Shown: one piece after another, positions 1 to 8,194 of the stretch
Layout of the letters: every line of letters starts with the position of its first letter
Numbering within the stretch: the first letter of the stretch is position 1
Assembly: GCA_035576005.1 (NCBI GenBank)
Contig: DATLXH010000056.1
Coordinates: 28,330 to 92,329 of the forward strand
Direction: 5' to 3'
DNA length: 64,000 nt
Source: DATLXH01 sp035576005
GTDB taxonomy: Bacteria > Acidobacteriota > Thermoanaerobaculia > Gp7-AA8
Made by a program: the position numbers and the translations under genes
Notes under the pieces: generated by a model
The model's input: the letters and a program-made list of their open reading frames with translations, nothing else
The model's database searches: none
Told to the model about the DNA's origin: nothing

Positions 1-522
1 GCCTAGCCCCCCGAATCCCAGGATCGCGACCGATTCTCCCTGTCTAACTGTCGCTAGACGCAGGGCGTGATGCGCTGTTGCGGTCGAGCACATCATGATC
101 GCTGCTTCATTGAATCCGACTGCGTCGGGGATCGACACGGCATTCCGCGCGGGAACGACAATTTTCTCCGCGTACCCGCCGTCCAGCTCTTTGCCAAGCA
201 TCGCTCCTCGAGCGCAGAATTGCTCGCCATCGTGTGAGCACGCGAAACAGTCGCCGCACGACAGCAGGTAGTGGAGGGCAACAGGATCGCCGAAGAGAAA
301 TCCTTCAACACCCTCGCCGACCCACGACACCGTGCCCGCAATCTCGTGCCCGAGGGTCCGCGGCAGAGTGAGCCGCCGGCTCTCGGTCCGGTAGTGCGCG
401 TCGCTGTGGCAGATGCCAGCACTGCGGATGTCGACCACGATGTCTGCCGGTCCCGGCTCTGGATCGGGAAGCTCGGAGTCCCTCAGTGGCGCTCCCCTTC
501 GCTCCAGTCTGACTGCTCGCAT
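1..522 (-). CDS. Zinc-dependent alcohol dehydrogenase, N-terminal part (cut by window edge)
   Basis: A medium-chain zinc alcohol dehydrogenase, probably oxidising an alcohol with NAD(P). I read 174 codons on the minus strand without a stop. The start is the ATG at 522-520, giving MRAVRLERRGAPLR. Residues 35-42 carry the catalytic-zinc motif AGICHSDA, followed by GHEIAGTV. The four-cysteine structural zinc lobe follows (CGDCFAC then C eight residues on). The nucleotide-binding glycine motif ILGFGGLG lies at the window edge, so the catalytic N-terminal domain is present and the Rossmann domain runs off the window. It diverges from the thuA-like gene on the other strand. The substrate cannot be told from sequence. 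Confidence 0.85.
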   Translation of the reverse strand, partial: MRAVRLERRGAPLRDSELPDPEPGPADIVVDIRSAGICHSDAHYRTESRRLTLPRTLGHEIAGTVSWVGEGVEGFLFGDPVALHYLLSCGDCFACSHDGEQFCARGAMLGKELDGGYAEKIVVPARNAVSIPDAVGFNEAAIMMCSTATAHHALRLATVRQGESVAILGFGGLG

Positions 523-621
523 CCCGCTATAGTACGGGTTTGCTGCGGACGGGAAGCGGACCGTTGGGCGTGTTGATACCGATCGGCGTACTGCTCGGCC
601 CACGTGTAGACTGTCGATGCG

Positions 622-1377
622 ATGAGTCCTTCATGGCGCTTTCTTTGTCTTCTGCTGATCGGAATGAGTACCGTGGATGCAATAGCCGCTGATCGCGTCG
701 TGGTCGTGACGGCAACTGCCGGATATCGCCACGAGTCGATCGAGACGGCCGAGCGCGTGCTCGGCGAGATGGCAAGGCCTATGGGTGTCGAGCTCGTCCG
801 GGTCCGCACAGAAAAGGAGATGGAGCAAGCTCTGTCGCCCGAAGGTCTGCGGAGCGTCAGGCTTCTGATGTTCATCAACACGACAGGCGAGATCGCACCG
901 TCCATCAGAACCGGAGTGCTCGAGTGGGTGGCCGCAGGTGGCGCGTTCGCGGGTTTCCACTCGGCTTCCGACACCTGGCACGACTCGCCTCACTACATTG
1001 AAATGCTCGGAGCCGAGTTCGACCGCCACCCCGAACAGCTGGCCGTTGATCTGCTGGTGGACGAGCCGGGTCATCCCGCAACCTCCGGACTCGATTCACC
1101 TCAGCGCGTCTTCGAAGAAATTTACCTTTTCCGGCAGTTCCGCCCCGAAAGTGTCAGGCTCCTCATTTCCCTGCGCATGAGCCCCGAGGATGGCAGCGAC
1201 GGCATCTTTCCAATCTCCTGGACCCGAAATTACGGCAAAGGACGAGTCTTCTACTCCGCCCTCGGACACCGCAGCGACATCTGGACGTCAGCATGGTTCC
1301 AGAAGCACCTGAGTGGAGCAATTCTCTGGGGACTGCGGCGCGATGTGCAACCGAGAAGACGTGCCGTGAAGCGCTGA
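622..1377 (+). CDS. Secreted ThuA-like domain protein
   Basis: A 251-aa protein with a hydrophobic signal peptide (about residues 1-22, ending near IAA), followed by a ThuA (trehalose-utilisation) fold of the class I glutamine amidotransferase-like superfamily. Family features seen are VVVTATAGYRHESI near the mature start, the GGAFAGFHSASDTW turn about residue 108, and the C-terminal GKGRVFYSALGHRSDIW. ThuA-like proteins often occur in sugar-catabolism loci or as secreted proteins of unknown activity; no substrate is evident here. It stands alone between the divergent alcohol dehydrogenase and convergent xdhC. The protein ends in RRRAVKR, resembling the basic C-terminal tails of the secreted families at 30-60 kb. 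Confidence 0.8.
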   Translation: MSPSWRFLCLLLIGMSTVDAIAADRVVVVTATAGYRHESIETAERVLGEMARPMGVELVRVRTEKEMEQALSPEGLRSVRLLMFINTTGEIAPSIRTGVLEWVAAGGAFAGFHSASDTWHDSPHYIEMLGAEFDRHPEQLAVDLLVDEPGHPATSGLDSPQRVFEEIYLFRQFRPESVRLLISLRMSPEDGSDGIFPISWTRNYGKGRVFYSALGHRSDIWTSAWFQKHLSGAILWGLRRDVQPRRRAVKR

Positions 1378-1414
1378 CATCCTCCACCAGGATCGATCGT
1401 TGGAGAGTCCTCCT

Positions 1415-2218
1415 CTACTGCGATGGCGAAGGAATCCTTTCCGAATGGATTCGGTCGCGTTCCTGAAGCATCTGCGCTGCCACGCTCAGAGCGATTTCCT
1501 GCGGATCATTCGTCCCGATCGACAAGCCGATGGGACAGAAGAACGCGCGTTGCATCTCTGCAGGAAGCCCGGCCTCGGCGACATCCTTCCGCAACCTCAC
1601 GGCCTTCGCCTCGCTGCCAATGACCCCGAGGTAGGGGAAGCGCCGCGAGCGGAGAATCTCGAGGAGGATCGGCTTGTCCGTCGTATGACCCATGGTCATG
1701 AGAACCACAAAAGCATCTTCGGCGAGCGTGTGAACTTCAGCAGGCATATCGTCTCGCAGGAGCTTCGTGAGGTTGGCAGCGTCAGGCAATTTCGCAAGCC
1801 ATTCCTCTCTTGGATCTACGCAGGTTAGTTTGCAGTCAAGATTCACCAGGGTTCGGATCAAGGCGTTGGCGACGTGTCCGGCTCCAAAGACGACAATTCG
1901 CCAACTCCCTGTGTTGAATGCCTCAAAGTAGAGCCTGACCGAACCACCGCACGTCATGCCGATGTCTTTGTTGAGGCTCCAGTTGACAAAGTGCGTTTTA
2001 TGCCGGCGCGATGTTGTCAGCAGCAGCGCTGCTTCCTCAATGGCGCGCTTCTCGACTTTCCCTCCTCCCACAGTGCCTCGGTGGAGTCCCTCGTTCGTCA
2101 CGATCATCCTCGACCCCCGCTCGTTCGGAACGCTACCTGAGGTGTCGACGACCGTTACGCTGACGCACGGAATGCCGCCATCGATCAACTCCACGAGATC
2201 CTCGAAGATGGTGGGCAT
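1415..2218 (-). CDS. xdhC: XdhC/CoxI-family molybdenum cofactor insertion protein
   Basis: A 267-aa XdhC-family protein. In this family the protein binds molybdenum cofactor, supports its sulfuration and delivers it to xanthine dehydrogenase. The N-terminal XdhC/CoxI domain shows VTVVDTSGSVPNERGSRMIV and GTVGGGKVE. The conserved MTCGG lies near residue 90. A Rossmann-type C-terminal domain begins with VVFGAGHVANAL and includes GVIGSEAKA. It is a cytoplasmic chaperone with no signal peptide. It sits 9 kb from xdhAB but in the same purine locus and diverges from allB across a palindromic repeat. The start at MPTIFEDLVEL gives the usual family length. Confidence 0.9.
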   Translation of the reverse strand: MPTIFEDLVELIDGGIPCVSVTVVDTSGSVPNERGSRMIVTNEGLHRGTVGGGKVEKRAIEEAALLLTTSRRHKTHFVNWSLNKDIGMTCGGSVRLYFEAFNTGSWRIVVFGAGHVANALIRTLVNLDCKLTCVDPREEWLAKLPDAANLTKLLRDDMPAEVHTLAEDAFVVLMTMGHTTDKPILLEILRSRRFPYLGVIGSEAKAVRLRKDVAEAGLPAEMQRAFFCPIGLSIGTNDPQEIALSVAAQMLQERDRIHSERIPSPSQ

Positions 2219-2250
2219 CGTCGACGATTCTACGCGCTGCCAGTGCTCGG

Positions 2251-2437
2251 GCTAGCCCGCATTTCTCACAGACCTTCGCCGTGAGACGACGGATAGCGGC
2301 CTGTCTGCTTCGTTGCACGGCAATTTCGCTCTTTGACATAGTGTCGACTATGCCTTCGTCGCAAAATCGCCGTGCGCCTCGCATCCAGGCCACTCTCCAC
2401 CGTCTCACGACAAAGGTCTGTGAGAAATGCGGGCTAG
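2251..2437. repeat. Palindromic-ended dispersed repeat, copy 1 (short form)
   Basis: Terminal inverted arms of about 43 bases: the left arm begins GCTAGCCCGCATTTCTCACA and the right arm ends with its near-exact complement. The inner part (CGTCGCAAAATCGCCGTGCG, then CATCCAGGCC) is shared with the copy at 13175-13468. It fills the divergent xdhC-allB gap, and its right end lies only 9 bases before the allB start, so it probably carries or displaces promoter signals. It looks like a non-autonomous palindromic element. Confidence 0.75.
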
Positions 2438-2446
2438 AATCGGGAC

Positions 2447-3799
2447 ATGAGTGAAGATCAGCTCGTGGCCCGCAGCCGTCGCGTTGTGCTTGACCAGGCT
2501 GTGATACCCGCGTCCATCCACATAAGAGGGGGTCGAATCCTTCGCATCGGTAGCCTGGAAGACGCCGGAGATGGAGAGCCGGAGGTCGACTTTGGAAATC
2601 ACGTAGTGATGCCGGGGCTTGTCGATTCGCATGTTCACGTCAACGAGCCGGGCAGGACCGCGTGGGAGGGGTTCGAAAGCGCCACGCGCGCCGCGGCGGC
2701 GGGTGGGATCACCACGATTGTCGATATGCCGCTCAACAGCATCCCCGCGACCACGACAGTAAACGCGCTCGAAGCGAAGCTGCGGGTACTCGAGGGAAAA
2801 TGTCACGTCGACGTAGGACTCTGGGGCGGTGCGGTTCCAGGGAACAGCCGAGAGCTCGCGCCACTCCTGCGTGCCGGGGTCCTCGGGTTCAAGGCCTTCC
2901 TCGTGGACTCGGGTGTCGAGGAGTTCCGGCATCTCACGGAGGAGGACCTGCGCACGACGCTTGATGTCCTCGGGCGGACTAACGCACCACTGCTGGTACA
3001 TGCCGAAAGTCCTGGCGTGCTAGCAGAAGTCTCCGGGCCGGCTCGGTCTCAGGCGTACGCCGGCTATCTCTCTTCCCGCCCGGCCCGCGCGGAGGATGAA
3101 GCGATTGAGCTTCTCTACGCAATGATCAAATCGGGCCCAGCGAGGATCCACGTCGCTCATCTCTCGTCTGCAGGGGCGCTCTCGTCGCTGCGGCGAGCAA
3201 GGGACGAGGGGGTTACCCTCACTGCTGAGACAACTCCTCACTACCTTCACTTCACAGCCGAGCAGATCCCCGACCGCGCCACGGAGTACAAATGTGCGCC
3301 TCCCATCAGGGAGGCCTCTAACAGGGAACAGCTGTGGGACGCGCTTCGGGATGGATTGATCGGATGTGTTGTCAGTGATCACTCCCCATGCACAGCCGAT
3401 CTCAAGCGATTTGATGAAGGAGATTTTCTTTCCGCCTGGGGTGGGATTGCCTCATTGCAGCTTCTCTTGCCGGTGATCTGGACAGAGACTGAACGTCGTG
3501 GGTTCCCAATCTGGATGCTGTCACGCTGGCTCTCATCGGGTCCTGCCGACCTTGCGGGTCTGTCGAGTCGCAAAGGAGGCTTTGCGCCGGGGATGGACGC
3601 CGACTTTGTTGTCTGGGATCCTGAGTCGAGCTTCATCGTCGATCCGCTGCGACTGGAACACAAGAACAAGGTCACTCCCTATCGCGGCGAGGAGCTCAGG
3701 GGAGTCGTGAAGGCAACGTATCTGCGCGGCGTTGAGGTGTTTTCCGAGCGAGGATTCGGAGCGAGACGGGGAGAGTGGCTTCGTGGGACCAGGTCCTGA
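2447..3799 (+). CDS. allB: Allantoinase
   Basis: A 450-aa cyclic amidohydrolase. Allantoinase opens the allantoin ring to allantoate in the cytoplasm using two divalent metals. Visible family residues are the metal-binding HVHVNEPG near residue 61, GFKAFL near 147 (the lysine is normally carbamylated), VHAE near 185, the histidine in HVAHLSS near 236 and the aspartate in SDHSPC near 310. The length fits AllB, and the context (uraH, uraD, allantoicase) separates it from dihydroorotase and hydantoinase. It is the first gene of a forward operon followed by alc-uraD and uraH. The start ATG at 2447 lies just beyond the repeat at 2251-2437. Confidence 0.93.
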   Translation: MSEDQLVARSRRVVLDQAVIPASIHIRGGRILRIGSLEDAGDGEPEVDFGNHVVMPGLVDSHVHVNEPGRTAWEGFESATRAAAAGGITTIVDMPLNSIPATTTVNALEAKLRVLEGKCHVDVGLWGGAVPGNSRELAPLLRAGVLGFKAFLVDSGVEEFRHLTEEDLRTTLDVLGRTNAPLLVHAESPGVLAEVSGPARSQAYAGYLSSRPARAEDEAIELLYAMIKSGPARIHVAHLSSAGALSSLRRARDEGVTLTAETTPHYLHFTAEQIPDRATEYKCAPPIREASNREQLWDALRDGLIGCVVSDHSPCTADLKRFDEGDFLSAWGGIASLQLLLPVIWTETERRGFPIWMLSRWLSSGPADLAGLSSRKGGFAPGMDADFVVWDPESSFIVDPLRLEHKNKVTPYRGEELRGVVKATYLRGVEVFSERGFGARRGEWLRGTRS

Positions 3800-3872
3800 T
3801 TGCGTTGAGGTGTTCCCACGAGCCGGCGCACTTTGCAGATGCGCGCTATGCTCTTCACTCGAGGACTGCTGA

Positions 3873-5366
3873 ATGACCGAGTTTCGTGACTATCTGGATC
3901 TCGCCGCTGAACGCGTCGGGGGGACTGTTCTCTACGCTACGGACGACTACTTTGCCGATAAAGAGAATCTCCTCAAGCCCGGCAAGGCGGTCTGGAGGGA
4001 GCACGAATATACCGACCGCGGGAAGTGGATGGATGGGTGGGAAGGCCGGCGCAAACGCGTTCCGGGACACGACTACGCCATCGTCCGTCTGGGACTACGC
4101 GGGGTGATCCGCGGTGTGGTTGTGGACACGAGTTTCTTCAGGGGAAACTATCCCGACCGATGCAGCATCGAGGCTTGCGACGAAAGAGCCGAGACCGACG
4201 TCGCGACGCTCGAGGCTTCGGCGAGATGGGTTGAGATTCTCGCTGAATCGCCGCTGCAGGGTGACAGCGAAAATCTTTTCACGATCGATTCCCCCTTCGC
4301 GTTCACGCACCTTCGCCTTCGGATTTTTCCGGATGGCGGTGTCGCACGTCTGCGAGTGCACGGAGAGCCGGTCCCCGACTGGCGGCGGATCGGTGGACTG
4401 GCGAACGAAGTCGATCTCGCCGCAGTCGAGAATGGGGGAGACGTGCTCGCGTGCAGCGACATGTTCTTCGGACCGAAGCACAACCTGATCATGCCGGGCC
4501 GTGCTGTGAACATGAGCGACGGGTGGGAGACCAGACGTCGGAGAGGGCCAGGGCATGACTGGGTGATCGTTCAACTGGCAACTGAGGGTTTGATCCAGCG
4601 GATCGAGATCGACACAAATCACTTCAAGGGGAACTTTCCTGACAGTTGCTCGGTCGAGGCCACGCTCTCAGCTGATATCAGTTCGCCGGCGACGGCCTGG
4701 GGCGAGATTCTTCCGCGGACCGCGCTGCAGGCGCACACGAGACATGTGTTCGCTGATGAGCTCGAGCAGCGGGGAGCGGTATCGCACCTGCGGCTGAACG
4801 TCTTCCCTGACGGCGGGGTGAGTCGCCTGCGCGCTCATGGAAGGGCCACGCAGGAAGGTTCCCGTACCGAAGTGGTTCGGCGCATCAATACAACGCTCGA
4901 TGTCGAGCGTGATCTGCACGCCTGTTGCGGCTCAGCAGCGTGGGTGAAGTCGATGAAGGAGTCGCGCCCCTTTGCGAACTGGGAGGCTCTGGTGGAAGCT
5001 GCCGACCAGATCTGGGAAGAACTCGATCGGGATGACTGGCTCGAGGCCTTCCACGCGCATCCTCGGATTGGTGATAAAGCAGCAGCTCAACATGGCTCGG
5101 GTGCGAGTCGCTGGTCCGAGCGCGAGCAGGCTGCAATCAGCAGCTCGCTCGAAGGAGACCGCTCGAGGCTGGCTGAAGCGAACCTCGAATATGAGAAGCG
5201 GTTCGGGCATATTTTCATCGTCTGCGCGACAGGTCGCTCGCTGGATGAAATGTCCGAGATCCTCGAAAACCGCCTGAATCTAACGCCGGAGGAAGAGATC
5301 GTGGAAGCTGCCGAGGAACAGAGAAAGATCACACGTCTGCGTCTCGAAAAGCTGGTGCTTCGATGA
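3873..5366 (+). CDS. Allantoicase fused to OHCU decarboxylase
   Basis: A 497-aa two-domain enzyme. Residues about 1-325 form allantoicase, with two repeats of the family's jelly-roll unit: compare GHDYAIVRLGLRGVIRGVVV and GHDWVIVQLATEGLIQRIEI, each followed by a D-[TS]-[NS]-x-F-[KR]-G-N motif. This half hydrolyses allantoate to ureidoglycolate and urea. Residues about 335-497 are 2-oxo-4-hydroxy-4-carboxy-5-ureidoimidazoline decarboxylase (UraD), with HAHPRIGDK and the downstream YEKRFGHIFIVCATGRS, which makes S-allantoin. The N-terminal edge of the UraD part is shorter than in stand-alone enzymes. The stop overlaps the uraH start by four bases (ATGA), so the two are translationally coupled. 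The fusion joins steps on either side of allantoinase. Confidence 0.9.
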   Translation: MTEFRDYLDLAAERVGGTVLYATDDYFADKENLLKPGKAVWREHEYTDRGKWMDGWEGRRKRVPGHDYAIVRLGLRGVIRGVVVDTSFFRGNYPDRCSIEACDERAETDVATLEASARWVEILAESPLQGDSENLFTIDSPFAFTHLRLRIFPDGGVARLRVHGEPVPDWRRIGGLANEVDLAAVENGGDVLACSDMFFGPKHNLIMPGRAVNMSDGWETRRRRGPGHDWVIVQLATEGLIQRIEIDTNHFKGNFPDSCSVEATLSADISSPATAWGEILPRTALQAHTRHVFADELEQRGAVSHLRLNVFPDGGVSRLRAHGRATQEGSRTEVVRRINTTLDVERDLHACCGSAAWVKSMKESRPFANWEALVEAADQIWEELDRDDWLEAFHAHPRIGDKAAAQHGSGASRWSEREQAAISSSLEGDRSRLAEANLEYEKRFGHIFIVCATGRSLDEMSEILENRLNLTPEEEIVEAAEEQRKITRLRLEKLVLR

Positions 5367-5698
5367 GCGGAATCACAACGCATGTTCTCGACACAGCGCA
5401 CGGCCGGCCCGCCGCCGGCGTGCGCGCGCGACTCGAGCGACGAGGCCAGACCACGTGGGAGTTAATCGGCAGTGGTCAGACCGATGCCGACGGACGGCTC
5501 AGGAATCTGCTGGCGACTCCGCTGGAGTCGGGAACCTTCAGGATCACGTTTGATACGGCGTCCTACTTCGCCGCGATGGATCTGGAAACGTTTTACCCTG
5601 AGGCTTCCATCGTCTTCACAGTTGTCGATCCTTCTCAGCACTACCACGTGCCGTTGCTACTGAGTCCGTTTGGCTATTCCACATATCGAGGAAGCTGA
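5363..5698 (+). CDS. uraH: 5-hydroxyisourate hydrolase (transthyretin-like)
   Basis: A 111-aa transthyretin-related protein that hydrolyses 5-hydroxyisourate, the product of urate oxidation, to OHCU. The N-terminal ITTHVLDTAHGRPAAGV carries the catalytic histidine. An arginine near residue 49 and the C-terminal YRGS signature of bacterial HIU hydrolases are present. The length is exactly that of the family. It starts inside the stop of the alc-uraD gene (ATGA), so HIU hydrolase and OHCU decarboxylase, which act in succession on unstable intermediates, are made from coupled genes. There is no signal peptide, so the site is cytoplasmic. Confidence 0.95.
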   Translation: MSGITTHVLDTAHGRPAAGVRARLERRGQTTWELIGSGQTDADGRLRNLLATPLESGTFRITFDTASYFAAMDLETFYPEASIVFTVVDPSQHYHVPLLLSPFGYSTYRGS

Positions 5699-5708
5699 TC
5701 GCGCGCGG

Positions 5709-5843
5709 CGAAGCCTTTGGAGTGCGGTAGCCGCAGCTACCGCTTTCAGTGTCGGATCACGATTCGGTCCCGACGTGGAGCCGGTTAATTTCCGAGGTAC
5801 GAAACAAAAGCGGCAGCTGCGGCAACCGCACTCCAAGCCTCGC
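5709..5843. repeat. Inverted repeat element between convergent operons
   Basis: Two arms of about 37 bases, 5709-5746 and 5806-5843, are near-perfect complements built around GGAGTGCGGTAGCCGCAGCT, separated by about 60 bases. It fills the gap between the end of uraH and the end of the reverse purine operon. It could fold into a long hairpin and act as a bidirectional terminator, but its size suggests a mobile palindromic element. Confidence 0.75.
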
Positions 5844-5888
5844 CTGCGCCTCTTCGCGTGGCAGTGACTTGCAACCTTGTGGCGGCAG

Positions 5889-7355
5889 CTACGCCTTCGC
5901 TCTTCGACCTTTCATGATCCTGACGAATGAGCGCGTCTGGAGCTCGTCGAGAGAGAGTCCCGTACCAATAGCCTCCTCTTTGGTGATCGCTCCCGAGTTG
6001 AGACCGCGAAGAAAGAAGTTGAGCAGACCCTGCCCTGTAGCGGCGTCGTCGAACACGTCGCCTACCAGCGTCGCCTGACCCGCCTTTGCGATGAAGTTGT
6101 GCAACCGCTCGGTTGCCGGCTCGAGACCTTCGAGAAAAAACGCATACACGGCGGCGTAACGCGTCGGGAGTTGTGCCGGATTGAGGTCCCAACCCTGGTA
6201 GTAGGCGTTCGTCAATGAGTGGCGGATGTGGTCCGCGTGGAGACGCCAGGCACGGTGGACGATGAGACGATTCTCCCGCGCCTGTTCCTGACTCAGAGAC
6301 TTCCCTTCACTGGCTCGATGCGGAGCGATCGGCATGATGTTCGTCGCCCCGTCGGAAAGCCATAGTCCCGTTCCTGCATACGCGACCTGCATCATGTGAC
6401 GGGCAAAGTCGCAAGCCGGGTGATCCATACGTTGATGCGCTGCGGTGATGTTGCAGCTTGCTGTGTAGTCATACGTTCCGAAGTGGGCGGCGACTGCACG
6501 ACCTCTGGCCGCCTCGAGAAAGAGGGGAAGGTTGGATCCGCCTCTCGCATTGATGATCGATTGCGTCGTTTCGATCATGAACTCCAGCTTGAGGGCACCG
6601 GCTGAAAGCGCGAGCCTCGACTCCCAGATGTCGAACAGATCAGCCAGTGCGGAAACCTGCTCGGGAAGCTGAATCTTGGGTAAAGTGACCACGAAGTGGT
6701 CGGGAAGTTTTCCTCCGCTTCGCTCGAGGAGTGTTGTGAGGAAAACGTCGAGCGTGCGGATACTTCGGGCTGTGAGCTCGCTGGTGAACGGCTTGATCCG
6801 GATTCCGATGAACGGTGGGAGGGTCTTTCTCTCCATCCCTATCGCGACTTCCGAGGCAGCCGCTCCCGCATGGCCATCCTCTTCATCGTCTGGTCGATTG
6901 CCGTATCCATCTTCGAAGTCGATCCGGAAGTCCTCGACAGGCTCGCGCTCCAGCTTCTCAACGACACGGCGATAGACGGTATGAGCGAACCAGGCCGCGG
7001 GATGGACGCGACGGACGGAGTCGGCGTCCTTGTCGAGAGCATGAAGAAGAGACGTGGTCTCGTCGACGCTTTCCGGCAGGAGATCGGACCCACGCATCCC
7101 GATCGCTTTCGCGAAAACAAAGGGGTCGGGGGCATAGTCACGCAATGAGCGAAGCCCCAGCGATCCGAGCTTGCCTGTTGTGTCGGCCTTGAACAGATGC
7201 GCCCCGCCATAAACCGTGTGAATCGGCTGACGCTCTGGCGACTCACCTGGAAAGCGTTTTCCGAAAGCGCCCAGTGCTGCGTCGAGCGAAGCGGTCGCGC
7301 GATGAATCTCGTCTTCCTCGAGAGTCCGCATGGAAGTCGATTCAACTTTCGTCAT
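5889..7355 (-). CDS. CitE/HpcH-HpaI aldolase superfamily protein, DUF6986-like
   Basis: A 488-aa protein of the HpcH/HpaI aldolase-citrate lyase beta superfamily, resembling the group called DUF6986. TIM-barrel landmarks are RIDFEDGYG, IGIRIKPF, VVTLPKIQ, LEFMIETTQS and AAHFGTYDYT; these glutamate and aspartate residues bind magnesium and the keto acid in relatives. I chose the ATG at 7355 because AAGGAG lies seven bases upstream; a longer reading to 7436 would overlap puuD. It is the last gene of the xdhA-xdhB-puuD operon. From this context I infer a role in using glyoxylate made by the pathway (malate-synthase-like chemistry), which the sequence alone does not prove. Confidence 0.75.
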   Translation of the reverse strand: MTKVESTSMRTLEEDEIHRATASLDAALGAFGKRFPGESPERQPIHTVYGGAHLFKADTTGKLGSLGLRSLRDYAPDPFVFAKAIGMRGSDLLPESVDETTSLLHALDKDADSVRRVHPAAWFAHTVYRRVVEKLEREPVEDFRIDFEDGYGNRPDDEEDGHAGAAASEVAIGMERKTLPPFIGIRIKPFTSELTARSIRTLDVFLTTLLERSGGKLPDHFVVTLPKIQLPEQVSALADLFDIWESRLALSAGALKLEFMIETTQSIINARGGSNLPLFLEAARGRAVAAHFGTYDYTASCNITAAHQRMDHPACDFARHMMQVAYAGTGLWLSDGATNIMPIAPHRASEGKSLSQEQARENRLIVHRAWRLHADHIRHSLTNAYYQGWDLNPAQLPTRYAAVYAFFLEGLEPATERLHNFIAKAGQATLVGDVFDDAATGQGLLNFFLRGLNSGAITKEEAIGTGLSLDELQTRSFVRIMKGRRAKA

Positions 7356-7402
7356 TCGATTGCTCCTTGAACTGTCAGCTCCCTCAACGATGGAACGTCG
7401 GG

Positions 7403-8194
7403 TTATCGCCCGCGGATCACTCTCGCTGCGACCCATCCAACGAGAACCACAACTCCGAGAACGGCCCAGTTGTATCGCGAGCCATATGTCAGGGTCGGGA
7501 AGTGGTTGCTGATCATGATGAGCGTGACCGGAATGACCATGTACGTGTTGTGCTTCGAGCGCTTTTTCGCCTCAGCTCCCAGCGCCGGGTCGAGCGGAGT
7601 TCCTTCGCGTGCTGCTGCAACCAGCCGTCGCTGCGCGGGCAGAATGCGCTCCCATACGTTGGCCGCCATCAATGTTCCCATGATTGCGCCTATCTGCAGG
7701 TATGACGCGCGGGAGCTGAAGATGCGGGAGAAGGTGTACGCGGCCGCGACGAGCAGCACGAATGAGATGACTGTCCCCACCACCTCGTTGCTGCCGAGTG
7801 GAGAGCTCCAGAGCATGTCGTAAATGAGCCAGGCCACGACCAGGGAGCCAAGGCTGATGCCGATCGCCACACCGAGGGAAACCGGGGACTCTCCGTCGAC
7901 CAGCACTCCCCCGATGTAGTAGACGACCACAAAGAGGAGGATGCCGCTGATCCAGGTAATTGCAGCCTCCCACTTGAACCAGTGAAGAGTCTGTGTTGCC
8001 AACGGGGATTTTTCTTTTTTCACGGCATAGAAGCCACCGCTGTGCACCATCCAGACTTCGCCACCTTCCTTGGGGTCGGAGAGTCTGCCGTCGAGCCAGG
8101 TGAAAAAGTACGTTGATCCAATCCAGAGAATCGCAGCGAAGACGTGTGTCCACCTGAGGACCAGATTCAGTAGTTCGTGGAGTGTGTAGTTCAT
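7403..8194 (-). CDS. puuD: Urate hydroxylase PuuD (membrane urate oxidase), without cytochrome domain
   Basis: A 263-aa integral membrane protein with about seven transmembrane segments, of the PuuD/DUF989 family that oxidises urate to 5-hydroxyisourate. Conserved family stretches seen are LRWTHVFAAILWIGSTYFF, LHWFKWEAAITW, LMAANVWERILPAQR and KHNTYMVIPVTLIMISNHFP. Known PuuD proteins carry a C-terminal cytochrome c domain after the membrane part. Here the protein stops right after the last helix (VAARVIRGR) and has no CxxCH motif. It overlaps xdhB by four bases and feeds HIU to UraH. With no soluble uricase in the window, it is the best candidate for the urate step. Confidence 0.88.
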   Translation of the reverse strand: MNYTLHELLNLVLRWTHVFAAILWIGSTYFFTWLDGRLSDPKEGGEVWMVHSGGFYAVKKEKSPLATQTLHWFKWEAAITWISGILLFVVVYYIGGVLVDGESPVSLGVAIGISLGSLVVAWLIYDMLWSSPLGSNEVVGTVISFVLLVAAAYTFSRIFSSRASYLQIGAIMGTLMAANVWERILPAQRRLVAAAREGTPLDPALGAEAKKRSKHNTYMVIPVTLIMISNHFPTLTYGSRYNWAVLGVVVLVGWVAARVIRGR

